Assembly (NCBI GenBank): GCA_013398295.1
Contig: VZSF01002028.1
Location: forward strand, 761,894 to 825,893
Source: Chionis minor
Lineage: Eukaryota; Chordata; Aves; Charadriiformes; Chionididae
Direction: 5' to 3'
DNA: 64,000 nucleotides
The notes under the pieces are model-generated. The model made no database searches, was not told the origin of the DNA, and saw only the letters and a program-made list of their open reading frames with translations. Position numbers and translations under genes: made by a program. Of this stretch, positions 38,501-50,100 are shown in pieces; positions within the stretch are counted from its first letter, which is position 1, and each line of letters begins with the position of its first letter.

Positions 38501-38524
38501 GTGTTCTTAAGTACTTAAGAACAC
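38501..38524. repeat. 24-bp perfect palindrome without spacer
   Basis: The left arm GTGTTCTTAAGT is followed immediately by its exact reverse complement. Just upstream, at 38470-38487, a second small inverted repeat has 6-bp arms (gacaca / tgtgtc) around a 6-base loop. No coding or known element explains it. Confidence 0.9.
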
Positions 38525-39639
38525 CTACACATCCACTTTCCCCTTGATTTTGTTTTATGTTAAAGCTTGCTCTCTTCAACGCGCTTTTCTTCATGTGAGT
38601 ATGTATTAAGGATTATTATCCCTAGTTTCAATCTTCTGTCTTAAGGATTTTATTCTCTGCTCAAACATAATGCTACTTTTTTTTTTTTTTTAGTGCCTTC
38701 TGTCTGAGGCTCTGTAAGTGTCACACAAACACTCACGAACTTCTCTGCGGTACCTTCCAGGACACAAGCTGACGGGATATGCCTTTCCCCCGCTCCCCCT
38801 CATCACCCATTTATTCATCATTTTCAGTGCTTTCTCTGTTCGCTTCAGTCTGGCTAAACTCCCTGTGCTGCTTCTCCCATGCACGTGCGTGGCCAAGGGC
38901 TGGCTGAAGCTTTGTCCCTTGCTCTTAAGGGGAAGCAAACCCCCCAAATCTCCCGGCTGGCGCTGTGCCTTTGCTAACCAGAGACCCCCCCAAGCACCCA
39001 GAGGCAGAGCGACCCCTCAGCGCTGTACAACGAGCCTAACACTGCAGAGAGACCCCAGCCCTAATCGTTCACAGCTCCAGGCACTTTGCTCTTCATCATC
39101 CTTGTCTAGACAGACTGAATGGTTTCTGCAAGACAACCCCGGCGTTAGCCAGGAAAGAGGCTGCATTTTCCATACAGATGAATGCCCAAACAGGTATGGC
39201 TACGCTTAGATATTCCCTCGGGCACAGGCATCATAAGAGTGGTTCATCGTGCCGTATAAATGCACTGTAATGCTGTGCCTCCTCCCAAGAAATCAAGTGC
39301 TTTTGAAGCAGTGCCGCCAGGTAGGGGATGTTTATGTGCATTTTGCAGCCCAGGGGAAGGAGGGGGCTCCAAGGCAGCGCCGCGGCCGAGGAGCCACGAA
39401 GCCAGCACGGCTGAGGGGGGCACGACCGATGACAGACCCCGAACCCAAGATTCCTTAGTGGGCAGTAACAGCCAGGCAGCTCTGCCAGCCCGGAGCTTTG
39501 CTGGGAAGAGACATGTTCTGGAAAGGCGGCAGAAGCAGATCCTGCCCCTGGGACCCCTGAGCCCCTGGCCCCGCTGGTTTGGGAAAGGGGCTATTGATGC
39601 TGATCCCGCGGGTGGGTTTGTGGGGAAGGACCGAGTCCC

Positions 39640-39740
39640 CCAGCACACTGGGACGATGCACCGAGCTCAGCCCCCCGGCACCCCAAGCCCCCAGGATGAT
39701 GCACCAAGGACAGCCCTGCCACTCCAGGAGGGTGCCCAGG
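39640..39740. repeat. Degenerate flank of the 40-bp minisatellite
   Basis: Partial units with the same vocabulary (ccccagcacactgggacgatg, ggcaccccaagcccccaggatgatg) but with indels. They look like older, decayed copies on the left side of the regular array. Confidence 0.6.
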
Positions 39741-39975
39741 CAGGACCCCCAGCACCCCACGATGGGGACGATGCCCTGGGCAGGACCCCCAGCACCCCGC
39801 CATGGGGGTGATGCCCCAGGCAGGACCCCCAGCACCCCGCTGTGGGGACGATGTCCCGGGCAGGACCCCCAGCACCCCATCGTGGGGATGATGGGCCGGG
39901 CAGGACCCCCAGCACCCCGCCATGGGGATGATGGGCCGGGCAGGACCCCCAGCACCCCACTATGGTGGGGGGGGA
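39741..39975. repeat. Minisatellite, exact 40-bp period, just under six copies
   Basis: Units start at 39741, 39781, 39821, 39861, 39901 and 39941, each opening with caggacccccagcacccc and closing with a variant of gatgatgggccggg. Five units are exactly 40 bp; the sixth breaks down into a run of G. Because 40 is not a multiple of 3 and no unit contains a stop codon, all reading frames stay open across it, which creates spurious long open frames. Confidence 0.95.
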
Positions 39976-39979
39976 TGCC

Positions 39980-40545
39980 CCAAGCGCGGCCCCCGCACGC
40001 CGGCGGAGGGGATTCCTCCCTCCATCACCGAGGGGAGGATGCTCCGAGCGCGGCCACCAGCCCCCGGGGGAGGATGCCCGGTCCCCGGGGAGCTGCCCCG
40101 AGCCCGCTCTCCCCCGCCGGGGGGGCTCCCACCGCCCCCCGAGCCCNAAAGGGGGAGCAAAGCGGGGGGTTCGGCCCCTCCGCCGGGAGCCCGCGGGATT
40201 CGCCGAGCCGCCGCCGAGAGCCGCCTCCTGCCGCGGCGGGGGGCAACCGTCGGGGGGCGCCCTCGGAGCGGGGCTGTCAGGGAGGGGGAGAAGCCCCCAC
40301 CCCGGGCCCGGGGAGAGGGTGACCACGGGTGGTCGCGGGCCGGTGGCAGCGGCAGGTCCCCCCGCCCGGCTGGCTGCAGCCTGGGAGCGGAGCGAGAGCC
40401 AAGTCCCGGCGTTTCGGGAAGCGCGTTCCCGACGGAGCCTGGGGCTGGGCGAGACGGCAGCGCTGGGAGGACTGGGAGCCCTTTAATCTCCGCTCTTAAT
40501 AAGGACTGAGCGCGGCAGTGGGCGTCTGGAGGCCGGAGCACCGGT
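39980..40545. promoter_or_regulatory. CpG island, possible AMZ1 promoter
   Basis: Dense CpG sequence next to the minisatellite, with many gcggc, ccgcgg and ggggcg motifs, ending sharply near 40.55 kb. It lies 7 kb upstream of the AMZ1 start-codon exon, which needs a non-coding first exon, so it is a reasonable promoter candidate. No TSS or donor site can be fixed from sequence alone. It could also serve an unrecognised transcript on the + strand. Confidence 0.55.
40147..40147. other. Ambiguous base (n) in the assembly
   Basis: A single n interrupts the most GC-rich part of the island. It suggests a consensus failure or a collapsed gap, so the local length and sequence around it may be wrong. 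Confidence 0.99.
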
Positions 40546-42036
40546 TATGTGGTTATGCCGGCGACTGATGCCGTCTCCGCGTTTGCATTCGCCTTGATGC
40601 TTCCCTCGCTCCATCTCTCCCACGTGACCTGGATGCGTTTCTGTGTCCCACGATGTCCTTTAATTTGGGACTATTATCTGTTCTTGGAAAGGTTAATTAT
40701 GTTAGGGGAGTGAATCTCCGTTCCCATTTCTTCGTGGCTTCATTTATTCTGGCTTTCATGTTTTCATCCCTTCAGCGCTTTGATCCCTCATTTCTGCCAT
40801 CCCTAGGTGGAAGGAAAAAGGAACGCCCTGGCTGGGACCCAGGCATGTCCCTAAGTGACATAAGCTGAAATTAGGAAAAAAAAAATAAATATGTTTTCCA
40901 GCCTCAGGAGCCGTGGTGGCACTGGCAGCCCAAATGGTGCCTGCACACCCAGCACAACCAGGGGCTTGCAAGGGTCAGCAGAAATGCCCCCCCGGAGCCC
41001 AGGTGGCCACAGAAGTGGACAAGTGGCCACGTGCCATGCTGCGGGGTTGGGAAGCACCGGAGCGAGCACACCACGGTGTGCTGCAGCCCGCCGTTCCCGG
41101 GACCCGCATTGCTCTTAAGGCACCGACAGCATCACTGGTGAAAAATTGCCCTAATTTGCTGCTCTCATAATCAGGCCGAGAGGCGAAGCAGCAGCTTCTC
41201 CTGGCAGCGGCGGCTGCTCGCGAAGCCTCTGTGGGAAACCTCCCTGAGACTCGGCGTGCGGGGGGGCACTCTCCAGGCCATGCAATAGCAGCATCTTCCA
41301 ATTCGGCTGCTACCCCAGGCGCAGGAGATGCCCTCTGTGCTGTTTTAATTGGTTGCTGCTTGTAATTAGAGTTTATTTGTATTAATTAACTGAAATTATC
41401 TATTTATGAGTTGCTTGTAGGACACCGTCAACATGTTCAGAACAATACCAGCCTCAAAGAGTCGGCTCCTGCGCTAAGGAAGCCGTGAGCTAAACCAGAC
41501 AAAAATACTGTCGCGATCCAACGTGCCCCAAAAATGCTTTTAGTTTGCTAAGAAATCAATTGCATTTAAACATAATAATTAATATTCAGCTTAGCTGCCA
41601 GATCAGCACAGGTAAATAGGACTGGTGGTGTTATTGAATGTTCATAATGGTTTATTTATCCCGGTCAGACGCGGATAGTCCGTGACCCAGAGAGTTTATA
41701 TTGAGGGAAACAGAGAGCAGGAACAGAGCGAGCGATAAGGAAACAGCCACACATTCACTCTCTGGCTTTTTAGGAGGCAAGTGGTTTTATTAACAGATTA
41801 GTATGACAGGAAGGGGAAAAGGGAGGAGGAGGTGGCCAAAAATTGGATGAGCAGCCAGCCAGCAATCACAGAGGGCAGATGTGCGGCGAATCGGAGGGAC
41901 GGAGACGTACGGCCGGGGAGGGAGCGGAAGAGCGCCGGGATGGTTGTGCTCAGCATTAGCTCAGCTGTGATTAAAGCCGGTGGTAGCAGAGACGTGATGC
42001 TCACCACAAGTGGCCTTTATCTGCAGTGAGCAGCAG

Positions 42037-42080
42037 CAATCATTATTCTGCTTCTCAACAATCATTATTCTGCTTCTCAA
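42037..42080. repeat. Exact 22-bp tandem duplication
   Basis: The 22-base word beginning caatcattattctgc and ending ttctcaa occurs twice, head to tail, at 42037-42058 and 42059-42080, with no mismatch. It is a recent small duplication in unique sequence. Confidence 0.95.
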
Positions 42081-45000
42081 CTCAATTGTTTATGCCGAGT
42101 TGCGTTTCCGAGAGAGGCCATGATCCGTTGCCTCTGCGTAGAAGGATGTAAAATAGAAAGGCGCGTGCCTTGGGTAGGTGAGTGCAGGAAACTTCATGGA
42201 GCAGCGTGTCCTCAGGGGGAAGTGGAATTAAAAAATGCCCAAACTGATGCCTAAGACGGGAACTTGAGCAACTGTAGTTGTCCAGCTGAAGAAAATTGTA
42301 TAGCGATGCACAAATAGCCCCGCAAGGAGAAAAGGCAGGTACCCAAGAGCTGTTTGAGCCAGGGAGAGGAGACGTGGCCCAAACCCACAGCTGCAGGCTG
42401 AAGCCAGACAAATTGAAATGAGAAAATAGGCGCTAATTTTTTAAGAATTATGTTGATTAGCTGCTGGAACAGATTACTGGGGAAAGTGAAAGTCTTTCCA
42501 TCTGGTAGTGTTTTCCAATCAAGATAAGATGCCTTTCTACAAGATGGGCTTCAGCCAAGTCCATGCTCCTGGGTTGAGCAGAGGGAGGAGGGGGAGGAAT
42601 GTGGTGGTCTGTGCTCTGAGAAGAAGAGGTGGCCTCGTGTTCCCACCTGGACTTTCGGAAATGGATCAAAGACTCCGCTCTTGGTACGCGTTTCTAAATC
42701 CCTCCTGGATAGCGGTGATGGTGCTGTGCTGGGTTGTCCCTTTTGGAATAGCAGCTGGGCAAAAGGGTGGCCAGCGGATGACTGGGACCCAGCCTGCCTG
42801 GTGGGGTTTTGTGCCCTGTCCCCGCAGCCAAGCTGGGGCGCTGGCGTGTGCCAGGTGGGCGGTACAGACCCGCGTTGGGTCTCTGCGTTTGTCACCTTGG
42901 GCTGACACGAGGCTGCTGGACACCGGCTGGAGGTAGGTGACCCCCAGGCAGCACCAGCCAGTTGCCCTGCGGTGACAAAGAGCGAGCTTTGAGCTGGCCG
43001 TTGCTGTTCTGCCGCTGGCCTGCAGTGCGACGGGGGCAAATAATTTCCTTCTGGCTCCTGGTTTCTCCCTTCAGCCCTGTTTGCCCTTTCAGTCTGACCC
43101 AGGGCTCCTGCAGGGGCTCTCTCCTGGTGGGATTACGCTCTGAACATCTGTGTGGCCGTTTTTCAGAAAGTAAATTGCTCGCTGCGGGTGTGAAATGTTC
43201 TCCTGTTATTGGAGTTCTGGCTATTCAAAAGTCAGAGTGTTATTTCTTGTAATCTTGAGGCAGTTTCAAAGGGGCCAGGGTGCCTCTTAATTTCAGTCTG
43301 TGCTGCAAAGTGTAAATGTGCACAAGCTAACTTTTTTTCAAGTTCAGATACTGGTATCAGTCTAGCGAAAGCAACGTGGGTTCAGGTCTTGTTCTCTCTC
43401 TGCCGGTCAACCACAAAGCACTGACCTGCGTCTGGGCAGCGCTGCAGAATTACGAGCAGCCACTTTGCTGTTGGTCCTAATGCAATCACAGCCACCGCTG
43501 GGCAGCAAGGAGCTGTCTCACCTTGGCACTGGGTCGTGCACACGGAGGAGAATTGGGGGTTGCACAAAAAACGAGAAGGTAGTCTCACATTGCTGCTTCT
43601 GTCAAAATGGGGCGGCTGCAAAATTTGCTGGTTGGGCCAGGCACGAAAGCCAAAGGGTGAGGTCTGCTCCACGTTAATGGTGATGGAGAGGAAGAAGAGA
43701 AACAGGACGGACTGGTTTGTGGTGGAGATTGAGAGTTAGGATCCTGGGAGTTACTGGGAGGAGGTGGCATGGGCTGCCCTTCTGGGGACAGGTTCTCCTC
43801 CATTGCGGGCTGAAGACCTGGTGGTGTGTCTCTGGTGGGCAGAGGGCCTGAAGCAGGAGATGAGGGATTATTAAAGCAGGCGTTCACCTTGAACGGGAGA
43901 GTCTGAGGGGCCACAGAGTGTTCGACAACACTACGGGAGCTCTGTGCTTCCTCACTTCAATCAGTTGGTTTGGCTCTGTGTGTATGTCAGACGGCGTGAA
44001 AGGGAGGTGAAATATTCCTTGTCTCTTCCGCTCGCTCGTGATACGCTTAAAACCACAGTGTGTTGTGCTGGTGCTGTAGAAAGGCTCCTCCTTTGCCCAG
44101 CTGCTGCCCTGGGCACTACCCCAGCTATCCCAGTCTGTGTGCCAGGACCAGGACGTGCTGCCTCGTGCCCTTCCCCATCACCCTTCCCTACAGAGCCCTG
44201 TGGATGCACCTCATGGGGGCGTGGGGGAATAGCGACGCGAGCGCGGTACTCAGGTTTTCCTGTGATTCTCTTGTGAAATCCAAGCGAAGCAGCTCGGGTG
44301 GACAGCAGTGAAGGACAGCTTCCTTCCCTCGGCAGGAGGCGGCAGAAGAGAGCAGGAAGCACCTTCCAGTAGGTGATGGATGGAGTGGAGGCGTTAGTGT
44401 CCTGAAGGCGATGCTCATGTTCCATCTGGAAAACGCACCGGACCAGCAAAACTGTCCCTCTCTGCTGTGTCCTGGCAGGGTCCAGGCTCTATGGGCAGGC
44501 TTGGGGAGGAGTATTAATGAAAACAAGCGTTTGGCTGGTGTTACTGTAGTGCCACAGACTAAGAACCAAACACCAAGAGCCCAAACACCAGCCCTTCTTC
44601 CATCAGCGAGTGCAACCTGCTGCCACAAGCACATGCTGGGGGAATAGGGAGAAAAAGCGAACAGCTACATAGTGAAGACAAAAACACTGGGCACAAGGTC
44701 TGCGGGGGAAAGAAGGGGAGCCTTTTATTTACTTGCAAATAAGTTGCTAGCTCATGCTTCCGTGTGCACTCTGGGCACCTTCTAATGCTATGGGCTTAGT
44801 CAGATTTAAGACTTTTTACTGGTGTTAGATACCCTTGAGAAGGGGCTGTTGACCCCGCAGATGTAGGTGATAGCTGGTTCAAATCTGTCTTTGTGCCAAT
44901 CTAAGGAAAAACTGTTTTATCCCAAGCTGTGCCCATATGCAGGTTCGTCTTCCTCTCTTACCACTGATTTCATGTTTGAATTCTCTCTGTGGGAAGTCAG

Positions 45001-47097
45001 TGTGGATGCTCCATGATTCATTCCCATGAGGAAGCATGATTGCAGGTCCCCATATGGTGGCAGAGGAGGGGGCAGAGATATATTTTTACAGCAAAGAGAA
45101 TGCAACTTGAGTGTACAAATCTGGCCTGGCATAAAAGATCTGAGGAAAAGATCTGGGGATTGTACAGAGTGATTTTTCTCTCTCTCTCTTTCTTAAGTTT
45201 TCATGTTTGCTTCCTCTTGGCTCCCAGTTAGGATTTAGGAAGAACAAGGAAGGAGGCTGCTGCCTGAGCAATCCAGCCCAGGCTTTAAACTCAGCCTGGT
45301 ACCTGCTCTGTGTGTTCCCTGGGGTTCCGCAGCGTCCACTTATTGAGGCCAGCAGAAATAGCATCTCGCTTCCTGGTTTCAGAGGAGGTGTTAAGTAGGA
45401 CATAGTTAAATTTGGGATTATTAGTAAGAGAAGGTGGCTAGCTATTTCTTTTTAAAGGCTTTGGTTTGATGATAGATCTTTGGGCGGAGAACTGCAAAGA
45501 GCTGCCCTTTCTAGCGGGCTGGAGGATGGATGCGGTAAATTATTGGGCAGACGTGGATGTTTGGGAATGCTTCAAGCTTCTGTACGTGCAGCCCTGACTG
45601 GCCCCCAGTCCTGCAGCGTTTCAGCCCGAGGAGTATCTTGCGGATGTCAGCAGCTGGTAAAGGGCTGGGGCACGTCCTTGGTCTAGGGGAATTTGGGGAT
45701 CACTGTGTGGTGGTGCAGATAAGGGGTCCTTCTTGATGGTGTCTCTGTCTTAAGGTTTATCAGAGTTTTCCCTACACACAGACATCAAGTGTCACGTGAG
45801 CAATAAGCTAACGGGAGGCAGTTCTGTCTATAGAGACAGGTACTCGCTCCGTATAGAAGAAGGGAAGTCTGCGAACGAGACGCAAAGCCCCGCAACGAGC
45901 TGCCTGCGTAATTAAAAAGCTGCAGTGAGGTGAAACATGAGACAGAGAGGAGAGGTAGTTGGAGACGCTGAGAAACAGAAGTGATTTCAAGTATTTTGCT
46001 GGAGAGATGATTGGAGAATTTGCCAGGGGCCTGGTTTTCTCCTTGCGTTGTCCTTCGCCGGGTGACTCGTGCTGTGCAGCCTGGTGGACACCGTCGCTGA
46101 CCCAGAAACCTCCAAATGCCGATGCAGGTGGGAGAGCTCAACCGAGCTTAGGCACGAGGCTGCAGAGCTTTCAGCCCGAGCTAACGAATGTGTCTTGTTG
46201 GACTGATGCATGGCTGGGATGTTTTTTGCTCATGGGTAGACTATAGCCCGATCCGCCTGTGCCCAGTGATGCTACGAAGGCGGCTGAAGGCCAAGTGCTG
46301 TCATTAGAAAGCAGCTGCGAATTAATACACGGTGTGTGATCAATGTGCTTTTTAAATGCATTCATGTCCTGTCGCACTGGCTGCGGCTCTCGTGTCACAT
46401 TCGGTGTTCTCAGAACACTTATTAGCCTCACAGATCCCTTGATTATTGCTTTCTCTTTTATAATTAAGCCATGAAACTCAGCATGGCGCAGCTTATGCGG
46501 TATTAATTCATGCCTGGCATATCCTGTCTGTGCCCTAGGGTAAGGCTAAATGCTGGCGGCTGGATTGCTCTCTGCACAGTTGCTACTCTGAATTTGTTTA
46601 ATATGATTATAAAAATCACATTCTGTGTGCATACGGACAACTTGGGGCTCGCCGCTGCCGCAAGCAGTAGCGAGATGTGGTCTGACTTCCTTGGGAGCAG
46701 GGTCTGCCCGCGGCAGCGCCGCGAGATGGGGCTTCCTCCCGCCCCGGGCGCTGGCTGATGCTCTTGGGTTGATGCTATCAGCTCCGCTTCGGTGCCGGCA
46801 CAGCCCCGCGTGCTCCCTGCTCGCCCTCCTTGGGACGCACCTGTGGAAATGCGAGTCTCGCAAGTGAATTCTGTTTCGCTCCTTTTCGGCCTGGCTTGTT
46901 CTTCATTTGAGGTTGAAGCCGAATGCAGGGTCTCCCACAAGGGTCCGCGTCCGCTTTGCTCCAACGGCGGTTTGAACAGTTTTCCTCCCAGCTGGTCACT
47001 CCTGCCGCCGGTATGACAGTTTAGCTGTTTGTGTGGCCATGTGGTGAGCTGAACAGGGAATAAAAAAAATCATAAACCATGTCTGGTTTACATTTTC

Positions 47098-47118
47098 TTT
47101 TTTTTTTTTTTTTTTTAA
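47098..47118. repeat. Poly-T tract
   Basis: Homopolymer run of about 20 T. Similar runs are at about 15042-15063 (T), 47731-47747 (A) and 48891-48908 (T). I looked for an adjacent retroposed gene copy at each and saw none. Confidence 0.85.
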
Positions 47119-50100
47119 TTTTTCCCTTTTCTGGGAATTAGTTGCAGGAGTCACTGTGCTGAAGGAGTTGGAACTCGGCCCTCCTGGAAGAGCAGGACCC
47201 AGCAGCAGAGCCCTGGTGACTGCTGGTGCAGGGGTAGCGGTTTGAATGCGGGATTCATGGAGTCTTTGCTGGGCTGGGTGTTGGGCCACGTGCCGTCTCG
47301 GTTGGGTAAGTCCAAGCAGCTCCGCAGCTGCCTCCTCCGAGGCTCCAGACGCAGCATGGAGCGGGCAGTAACGGGCCCCAGCAGCTCTGGTCTCTACGTC
47401 TGCTCCAAGTCCTACCAAGTGTCAGGTGTGGGGACAACGTGCTGGGGTGCCAGCTATGGGAGAACACAGGTGTCAGTGTCCCTCACCTCCTCTGGACATG
47501 AAGGAAGTGGCGAGGAAGCCGTAGAAGCCAGGGCATGGGATGCTTCCGTGTGCAGCTGCACGGCTGCGCTCCTCATGGACTGCACGTGCCGTAATGCAAC
47601 GGCAGTTCCGCCCCACGGCGCGCGTGTTAGTTATGCACATACATGTGCTGCTCAGGTTATCGATTATTACTGATCAAACTGCTTATGTAGAGACCTGAAT
47701 GCTGAGCAGCTCGAAGATTCTGATTCAACACAAAAAAAAAAAAAAAAGGTGCCAAAACCTCCATGCAGGATGTAAAGCCGTAGTGCAGAAACTCATTGAG
47801 CTCAGACGTTTCCATGGAGATGGATCTTTGATCTCGTCGTAATAAATAAAGGGTGGAGAAGATGCTCCCAAACTAGGGAGGAAGGCAAGGCTGATCCCTA
47901 CGGGGCAGAAGTTCTCAACAGGAATTAAGGAGACAGGAGGTCTCTTTCCCCCGCCCCGTGATGCCATGTCTGTAGTAACGGTGCAGTTGAGCTGTCTGTC
48001 TGTCTGCCCGCCGGCGCTGCGGCGTGCGTGCTTTTCATCCACCCAGCCAGACGGCGTGCTGCACCTTCAAGCTGCCTGATTTAACGCTGCTGAAAAGTCA
48101 GACCTTCGCCTGCACGGCAATATTCCCCCTGTGCTGCGGGATTTGGAGAGCAGCAACACATGGGTTTCATACCAGCGTGAGACACGCTCGTTTTCTTGAC
48201 CGTGGTGAAGCAATCTGAGGAATAAGAGCAGCTAGGAGAAGGGCTGCATTTATGGAAAAAATATGGGAGGGGGGAAATCGCACTTTATTCTGTCCCAATG
48301 TGCAAAATCTATGTTTTGATAGATTAATATGCTGACATGGAAATAGTGACCAAAGGCAATGGTCAAGTTGGCTTTGTCCACGTGGATGAGTTTTGACTGC
48401 GCTGGCGGCTTCTCTGTTAGAGCTGTCGGCAGGAGCAGGGCTGCTGCTCCTGGCACTGGGAATCGGGGCTTCTGTGGACAGTGCTGAAAGAGAATTCATT
48501 AGGAAAGACATAATTAGCTTCGGCAGTCGCTGAGAACGGCTGCTCGGTGTAAAAGCGGGCACACGCGCTCCGGCAGGGTGTTTCACGCCGGGATGCGCTG
48601 CGTCGGCGGCTGAAGGTGGTCCCTCATCCCCGGCGCCTGGCTCTGCCCGTGCAGCTCGCACGTTCCCGTTGCGGCCAGCGTGTGCCGAGCTCTGCACGCC
48701 TGCTTGTGCATTTCTCGCTCCGTTTGGCATCTGGGTGGTGGCTTTTCCTGGTCACTTCGATCTGTTCACAGGACGTTGACAGATCCGTCCCTTTGTCTCT
48801 GCTCTCAGCACAGCAGCAAACGTGTTTTTCTGCAGCACATATGAGTACGCAAGGTGAGCATGCTATTAATACCGCCTCTTGCAATACCTTTTTTTTTTTT
48901 TTTTTTTAGATTTGTCCTTCTCGGATGCATTGAGCTGCCTGTTGTGCTAACTAGGGTTTCTCTACTAAAATAGAGAAGGGGTTTGCAATACTTCACTCAG
49001 GCAAAATGGCGCTTAAGTACCTACTGTGGCTCCTCCCACCCAGTCCCACCACCGCTTCCACTGGTGCAAGCGACACCTTTGGGCCTTGCTGGGTCCCAGA
49101 CTCCTTAACAATTCAGCCATCACTTTATGGAATTTGAGAGTTGCAGCTTAAGCACTCTATTTATAAGGATACGTGGTGTTTGCGGCTCTGAAAAAGTCGT
49201 CATCTTTTCCAAATATTGCAGAAACCTTCAGAGTTGAACATAGCCCACAGGTTCACTTCAGAAGCTGACAGATGGAGGAGCGTTGTTGATTTTTTTTTTT
49301 TATTATAGTCTTGGGGGTTTTGTTGTGTGTGGTTTTGGGTTTTTTTTCAAATGACTCACACTGAAAATACTATCACGTAACTCCCTGTTTTTCAGAAATG
49401 GACCATTTAGCCAAGAGAGCTGTGCTGTTGTCTTATGCACCAGTTCACTGGGAGAAAAATATGTTGAAAGTGCATGCAATATTAAAGATATTTTGAATCA
49501 AACTCCCTTCCACTGGTTTCAGTGGAGGCTTTAGCCTTGTTTTCACAGGGCTCTTTGTCAGAACCTGAAGCGCAAAATACTCTGACAGGTCAAAGGTAAG
49601 GCTACGAGACAGTAATGAAAACAGCATTTTTATCCTCAATTACGTGGATAAGATGGGATTGCTGTGCAGCCACAGCTGTTTGTCTCAGGGCTGTGACAAG
49701 CCAGTATGGATGCTGTCACTTAGCAACCATTGCCATTTGTGTTTAAACTGCAGCGTTTTTGTTGTTGGCACGTAATGACAGTTGTAATCACGAGATCAGT
49801 CCCATCAAGGGTGTTTGTTTCTGAGAGCGATGGGCTCCAGGGCTCACCTGTGGCCCTGCCCAGCCTATGTAGGGGCTAAAACAGAAGAATTTCACGTGCG
49901 ATGGCTAACGCAGCTTCATAAGGGTTTATTTTAGAGCTGACTTGGCTGGACCAAGTCATGTTTCAAGATGTACACCCTGGATTCACCATCTGCCAGACCT
50001 GGCTCTGCAGCTCCTTCGTGCTGGTCGCAGCCCAGCCCAGAAGCTGGTTTGAGGCCAAAGCTCTGAGCATGGTGGTGGTGAGGGACTGGCCAAGGCAACC

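Larger units (their letters stand above)
32921..39300 (-). other. AMZ1: AMZ1 upstream region / probable 5' intron
   Basis: The start-codon exon has an acceptor at 32951-32952, so transcription must begin further right. No coding exon is recognisable here. The interval contains a short TATG/TG microsatellite at about 32.35 kb just inside the gene, 31-bp AT-rich tandem repeats near 36.83 kb, and a 24-bp palindrome at 38501. Confidence 0.5.

Noticed and set aside
38501..38524. Glucocorticoid-response element
   Set aside because: The half-sites are in everted order and separated by 10 bases, not AGAACAnnnTGTTCT, so it does not fit the canonical site.
38718..39209. 163-codon + strand open frame
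   Set aside because: It reads as low-complexity serine/proline-rich chance translation without any family match.
39579..40322. 247-codon + strand open frame across the minisatellite
   Set aside because: Stop-free repeat and CpG-rich sequence keep every frame open; it also crosses the ambiguous base.
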